A stretch of 30,026 bases of DNA from JAJTZA01 sp041744075. GTDB taxonomy: Bacteria > Verrucomicrobiota > Verrucomicrobiia > Chthoniobacterales > Terrimicrobiaceae. The notes beneath the pieces were generated by a model. It was not told the origin of the DNA. It saw only the letters and a list, made by a program, of their open reading frames with translations, and did no database searches. Numbering within the stretch: position 1 is the first letter of the stretch; the number at the start of each line of letters is the position of its first letter. The position numbers and the translations under genes were made by a program. This document shows, in pieces, positions 26,253-30,026 of this stretch. Location: the NCBI GenBank assembly GCA_041744075.1, contig JBGTLQ010000374.1:1-30026 (forward strand). The letters run 5' to 3'.

Positions 26253-27934
26253 TCCCTCAAGTAGGCTGACAGCCGAAGTTGCTTCCCATTCACCACATTC
26301 CTCCCGCTCTGTGTGCTGATCAGGCGGAATCCCTTGGGCGGAAGTTGCAGGTCTCCTGCTTCCCCCTCATTCAGAATCAAGACTTTGGGGCCCGGCTCAA
26401 GAAGCCAATTCTCCAATGATTGGGGGGCGTGGATAAAATGCAATCGTCGGGCTCCAAGATAGAAATGCATGCCAGGCTCTCTCCATCCATACGTGGCGAC
26501 CACGGCGTCATCCGGAAGCTGCGGGCGGACCTCACGGGCGAGCGCTTGGGCGGGTTTTGCAAGACTTTCTACCACGGGCAGGACAAACACCCCGCCTGCC
26601 AACAAAAATACCAACACCGCAGCCGCATGGATTTTGGCTGCCTTTTGGAACTCTCCACGCCAAAAATAGAATCCCAGCAACGGCAACAAGCCGAGTGTGA
26701 GAACCCCCATGACGCTTCCCGCAATACGAAACGTCGCAGCAGGTGACCAGATCCATGGGGCCACGATTAACGCCAAACCGAGGAAAAATGCAGGAATCCC
26801 AAAAACCAGAAAGGAAACCCGCATCTGCTTTTTGGCCCTCTGCATCTCAGCCTCATCACGGCGAGCCACCAAACCTGACGCCACAAGGATGGCCAGCCAT
26901 GGGAGGACTGGCTGGATGTAATGAGGAAGCTTGGAAACGATCACTGTCATGAGAAGGATCGTGGGCAGGGTCATTCCAAGCAGAAGTGTGCGAAACCCTT
27001 CGGGGCCACGTGCCCACGAGGCAGGTTTTTCCTGGCATTTTGGCTGTTTGAAAGCACCTGCTGTCATTGGCAGATACATCGTCCACGGGAGGAATCCCGC
27101 TGCAAGCACCAAGGGATAGTATGGCAAATGCAGCAAAAAAGGCAGCATGCCCTGCCCACCGTGATTTTCCATCGCCGTGAACAATCGCTTTGGGAGACGC
27201 TCAACGATGGCAATTTGCCAATACTCCCCTCCGGTTGCCGCATTTGCGGGAATCCCCCACGCAAGGAAAAGAAGGAAGCCCACCCCCACGGCGATCAGAA
27301 GCTTCAGGGCAAAAGGCCCCGCATTGGACCGGCCTCTTGCCAAGAGGAGCGCCGTCACAATGGAGAGAACCGGCACGACCAAGCCCACCGGCCCCTTGGT
27401 CAACATCGCCAGGCCAATGGCCACCCCCATGACCGGCACATGCCATCGGCGAGGACCATTCAGCCATGCATGCACAAACACTCCTTGCGCTGTCAAAATA
27501 AACAGCAACAACGTAGCATCCGTCGTGGCTGCCGTGCCGGTTAGCAAAAGCATTGGACTTGTCCCTGCCACCGCAGCAGCCAAGGAGCCCGCCCCAAAAA
27601 ATTGCCGCGCAATCAATCCCGTCAGGATACAAACCAAGCCGATGGCCACGGTCGAAACAAGCCGCACAGACACCTCGCCGGGCCCAAAAGCACGCAAGGA
27701 GGCCCCCATTAGCCAATAAATCATCACTGGCTGAAAGGCCCGCAATTCGTGGTTAAACGTCGGGTATTGCCAATTTCCCGACTGGCTCATCTCGAGCGAA
27801 GCGGTGGCATACCGCGCCTCATCGCGATCCCAAAAGGTGGATCGTGATGACGTGTAAACCAACGAAACCCAGACCACAAATGCCGCCGCAAAAAGGCCCA
27901 GGGTCATTCCTGATCTTCGAAGGGGAAGCGTCAT
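26249..27934 (-). CDS. GT39/ArnT-like membrane glycosyltransferase
   Basis: A 561-residue GT-C enzyme with about eleven membrane segments. The first periplasmic loop has the catalytic signature TFWDRDEARYATASLEM (DEARYA), then YPTFNHELRAFQPVMIYWLM, matching the N-terminal pattern of ArnT and related dolichyl-phosphate-mannose-dependent transferases. Such enzymes move a sugar from a polyprenyl phosphate to lipid A or another lipid on the periplasmic face. The C-terminus is a small soluble domain (VVATYGWREPGMHFYLGARR). The ATG at 27934 overlaps the stop of the GT2 gene (ATGA), and its own stop overlaps the PKS start (GTGA). The sugar and acceptor are unknown; the invariant lysine region has FQPV in place of the usual FEKPP. 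Confidence 0.9.
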   Translation of the reverse strand: MTLPLRRSGMTLGLFAAAFVVWVSLVYTSSRSTFWDRDEARYATASLEMSQSGNWQYPTFNHELRAFQPVMIYWLMGASLRAFGPGEVSVRLVSTVAIGLVCILTGLIARQFFGAGSLAAAVAGTSPMLLLTGTAATTDATLLLFILTAQGVFVHAWLNGPRRWHVPVMGVAIGLAMLTKGPVGLVVPVLSIVTALLLARGRSNAGPFALKLLIAVGVGFLLFLAWGIPANAATGGEYWQIAIVERLPKRLFTAMENHGGQGMLPFLLHLPYYPLVLAAGFLPWTMYLPMTAGAFKQPKCQEKPASWARGPEGFRTLLLGMTLPTILLMTVIVSKLPHYIQPVLPWLAILVASGLVARRDEAEMQRAKKQMRVSFLVFGIPAFFLGLALIVAPWIWSPAATFRIAGSVMGVLTLGLLPLLGFYFWRGEFQKAAKIHAAAVLVFLLAGGVFVLPVVESLAKPAQALAREVRPQLPDDAVVATYGWREPGMHFYLGARRLHFIHAPQSLENWLLEPGPKVLILNEGEAGDLQLPPKGFRLISTQSGRNVVNGKQLRLSAYLRE

Positions 27935-28743
27935 GAATTTCTGTCCTCGTTGGAAATCCAAACACCGTCCGTTTCCCGCTTCCTCCAAATCATCCACCGC
28001 ACTGCCAGCAAATCAAGGAAACCGAAAGCTCCACGGCTGATCAGACCAATGTGGTATTTCGAGTGCCCGGAATGTCGCTGACGGTGGTCCACCGGAATTT
28101 CCCGCACCTCGCCACCCTGAAGCTGGGTGAGGGTGGGAAGAAATCTGTGCATGCCCTCAAAATCCAGCGGTAATTTTAGCGCCTGCTCGCGGCGAAACGC
28201 CCTGATTCCACAACCCACATCCTTCACGCTGTCGCCAAGCACAACTGTTCTGGCCAAAAATCCCAATCTTGCAGCCATCCGTTTTGCCCACGAATCCTGA
28301 CGACGAATTCGACATCCCTGAACCATGGTGACCAGTGGCTGATCGCGCAAGATGCAGATCATCGGCAAAAAATCTTTCGGACAATTTTGCAGATCCGCAT
28401 CCATCGTCCCAACCAACTCTCCCTTGGAAACAGAAATGCCAGCAGCCAAAGCTGCGCTTTTTCCACGTTTTGCGGGCAGGGACAATATTCTCAGGTTGGC
28501 TTGCCGCTGGCTGGTTTCCAAGAGCCGGGACTTTGTCTCATCAACCGAACCGTCATCCACCACAATCACCTCCCAACAAAGCTCCTCAGCAGCCAAAACC
28601 TCCTCCAATTCTTTGAGAAGAGGAGAGATGTTCCCTTCCTCATCTCGGGCAGGAATGATGACTGAAAATTCGACCGGCAAGGAATCCATCTGAGCGGAGA
28701 TTCCCCCACTCAGGCCATCAAGTGCAAGCGGGAAACTCGTCAT
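27931..28743 (-). CDS. polyprenyl-phosphate sugar synthase-like GT2 (DPM1/ArnC type)
   Basis: A 270-residue GT-A enzyme of the dolichyl-phosphate-mannose synthase group. Motifs are EFSVIIPARDEEGNISPLL, VVDDGSVDETKSRL, KRGKSAALAAGI, MDADLQNCPKDF (DAD metal site), QGCRIRRQDSW and VKDVGCGIRAFRR. It should load a sugar from a nucleotide donor onto a polyprenyl phosphate at the inner membrane, giving the donor for the ArnT-like enzyme encoded next, with a 4-nt overlap. It ends with a single hydrophobic, perhaps amphipathic, stretch (SRGAFGFLDLLAVRWMIW). I chose ATG 28743 (AAGAAG just upstream); ATG 28689 is an alternative. It is the first gene of the PKS operon. Confidence 0.9.
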   Translation of the reverse strand: MTSFPLALDGLSGGISAQMDSLPVEFSVIIPARDEEGNISPLLKELEEVLAAEELCWEVIVVDDGSVDETKSRLLETSQRQANLRILSLPAKRGKSAALAAGISVSKGELVGTMDADLQNCPKDFLPMICILRDQPLVTMVQGCRIRRQDSWAKRMAARLGFLARTVVLGDSVKDVGCGIRAFRREQALKLPLDFEGMHRFLPTLTQLQGGEVREIPVDHRQRHSGHSKYHIGLISRGAFGFLDLLAVRWMIWRKRETDGVWISNEDRNS

Positions 28744-28828
28744 CTTCTTTGCTTGGGTGTGATTAAAAGGGGGTGAGGTGATGGGCTTTATCCTCATTTT
28801 GGAGGATCTTCAATCCAACATGCGACAA

Positions 28829-28966
28829 GTGGGGGGGCGACTGCCCAGCCCTAGCATCAAAGGGGCGCTTCGCGCTCGCGCCAGCTCCACCTTCGCCAGA
28901 GCTGAGGAGGACATGTCGATTTTGCCTCTGGTAGGGCGAGGCAGTCCCTTGACCGCCCACTTTTTG
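28829..28966. repeat. dispersed palindromic repeat, copy 2
   Basis: Inverted relative to copy 1. The right arm GCAGTCCCTTGACCGCCCAC (28941-28960) and a less perfect left arm (GTGGGGGGGCGACTGCCCAG, 28829-28848) can pair. The 28921-28966 block matches the reverse complement of 14288-14333. The stretch between the arms also has GC-rich self-complementary segments (CGCTTCGCGCTCGCGCC). It lies about 90 bp upstream of the PKS operon start, so its promoter must lie beside or within it. Confidence 0.65.
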
Positions 28967-29010
28967 CCACGCCGCCATGACACGCTCAGGATAGACCGAA
29001 TATGAATCAA

Positions 29011-29280
29011 TCAGACCGCCAGCGGATTCCAGACTCGAATGAAGCCGATCCTCTCAAAATCTTTGAGATTTGTGGTGGCAAATTCTGTCACTCCTATACG
29101 CAGCAATGACAGCGCAAGGCGCAGGTCCACGATCCGGCGGATCGCAAAATCCTTTTTACCAGTGTGTTTCCAAACCTCGTCCATGACTGAACACCCACTG
29201 ACCAATTCCCAATTCGCGTTGGAGCGAAACGACTGACAGGCCGCAGCCGCCTCAGGTGCTGTCATCGGGTGCTTGAAGAT
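29011..29280 (-). pseudogene. VapC-like PIN-domain toxin, C-terminal fragment
   Basis: The last 85 or so residues, from FKHPMTAPEAAAACQSFRS to DFERIGFIRVWNPL, match the C-terminal half of PIN ribonuclease toxins. The conserved acidic residue (IVDLRLALSLLRIGVTEFAT) and the TTNLKDF motif are seen. The N-terminal part with the first catalytic Asp (normally VPDVNVLVYA-like) is absent. Upstream bases to 29328 encode unrelated residues (MVRCLVSSTLCWLCLL) and no matching frame continues. No antitoxin gene is seen. It is probably a truncated toxin gene left by rearrangement next to the integrase remnant. Confidence 0.65.
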
Positions 29281-29479
29281 CAGCAAGCAAAGCCAGCAAA
29301 GGGTCGAACTAACAAGACACCTAACCATGGAAAACGGCGAATCCCTGACCAGAAGAGCGGCCTGGATTTTTCCTTTTCATCATGTGAATCCTAAAAATCA
29401 ACCTATTTTTAGCCGCACTCAAAATTCAACATCCAAAATTTCCCCCGCCACCCGTTACTCGCAACCCGCCACTCTTCCC

Positions 29480-30026
29480 TCACTCCTCCAATGTGTCGAA
29501 CGGGGAATCCTCAAGCCCACCCTTGCCACTCAGGACATGAGTGTAGATCATCGTCGTGGAGACATCATTATGCCCCAGCAACTCCTGCACGGCGCGGATA
29601 TCCGCTCCCCCCTCAAGCATGTGCAGTGGCGTAAGAATGTCTTAGCGTGCGGGCCTTGATCTTTTTGGTTTGCCCTGACCGCTTGGAAGCCACGGCCAAG
29701 GCTTTGCTGATGGTGTTATCATGCACATGATGCCTGCGGATAGTGCCACCCTGCGGATCGACGCCAAGACTCTTGGAGGGAAACACCCACTGCAGATAGG
29801 CCACCTCCGTTCGCAAAGCATAATGCTTAACCCGCAACGTCCCCGCGACATCATGCAAAGCCACCTCACCCGCCACCCGCGACCGGTCACCCTTCACTTC
29901 CTGCACATGGGACGTCTTCACCCGAAACACCGGACCCTCATGCCCGAATTTATCAAGCCCCCACCGCCAGTGATCCACCTCGGCCACAAACACATCCAAT
30001 GCCATCCGCGCCTGCTCCTTGGCAAA
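29480..30026 (-). pseudogene. integron-type tyrosine recombinase, internally deleted and frameshifted; runs off the right edge
   Basis: Reading leftwards, the frame open from the window edge carries an N-terminal extension, then LRVKHYALRTEVAYLQW, the start of the SAM-like DNA-binding domain. It passes directly into VFPSKSLGVDPQGGTIRRHH and ARTLRHSYAT, which belong near the C-terminus of IntI-type integrases, so about 200 residues are missing. At 29624 one extra base shifts the frame (stop at 29613). Correcting it restores HMLEGGADIRAVQELLGHND and STTMIYTHVL with the nucleophilic tyrosine, to the TGA at 29480. The HxLRH histidine is Arg. The protein cannot be functional as it stands. The 5' end lies outside the window. 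Confidence 0.75.

Noticed and set aside
29319..29325. ACCTAAC heptamer matching the integron attC core RYYYAAC next to the PIN fragment
   Set aside because: No partner GTTRRRY was found within a plausible distance and no attC-like fold was evident; a single degenerate heptamer is expected by chance.
1..30026. tRNA, rRNA, CRISPR arrays, replication origin
   Set aside because: No clover-leaf, rRNA core, regularly spaced repeats or origin-like iterons were seen on either strand. The only short direct repeats are the pair upstream of znuA.

Overview
The window most likely comes from a Gram-negative bacterium of the Verrucomicrobiota. It carries lipid A and LPS genes (lpxA, an LpxB relative, a lipid A acyltransferase, an LptF/G permease), an OprB-type porin end, a RAYT-type transposase remnant and an integron-integrase remnant with the N-terminal extension I associate with Verrucomicrobia and Planctomycetes. 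The phylum call rests on remembered family resemblance and gene content. There is no rRNA or tRNA in the window to test it.

Layout. 1-435: the 3' end of an OprB-type porin whose upstream frame is closed. 432-3910 (minus): ald, then an AsmA-like envelope protein sharing one base with it. 4028-7807 (minus): a zinc-type ABC uptake operon (znuA, a small anchored protein, znuC, znuB, and an exported protein with a PD-(D/E)XK-like motif). 7885-8411: a decayed RAYT transposon bounded by 20-21 bp inverted repeats, lying between znuA and the divergent LPS genes. 8474-12917 (plus): an LpxB-like protein, a WaaG-like glycosyltransferase and a GT2-GT4 fusion, tightly packed. 12956-15637: two more glycosyltransferases on opposite strands around a dispersed repeat. 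15644-19042 (minus): a lipid A acyltransferase fused to half a GT9 domain, lpxA, and an LptF/G permease. 19221-19973 (plus): a stand-alone E2/CAT-fold acyltransferase-like protein. 19992-28743 (minus): three genes overlapping by 4 nt each: a polyprenyl-phosphate sugar synthase-like GT2, an ArnT-like GT-C enzyme, and a 2086-residue reducing type I PKS. 28829-30026: a second copy of the dispersed repeat, a PIN-toxin fragment, and an integron integrase with an internal deletion and a frameshift.

How it fits together. Most of the window concerns the outer envelope: making lipid A, exporting it, and adding sugars. The most interesting part is the PKS operon. A single-module, fully reducing PKS without a thioesterase is translationally coupled to enzymes that normally load a sugar onto a polyprenyl phosphate and then transfer it onto a lipid. 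A CAT-fold acyltransferase ends 18 bp from the PKS. The layout suggests a polyketide-derived glycolipid or a modification of lipid A. By analogy, not homology, it recalls the mycobacterial Mas/PapA5 and mycoketide systems. The right edge is a scar region of decayed mobile elements.
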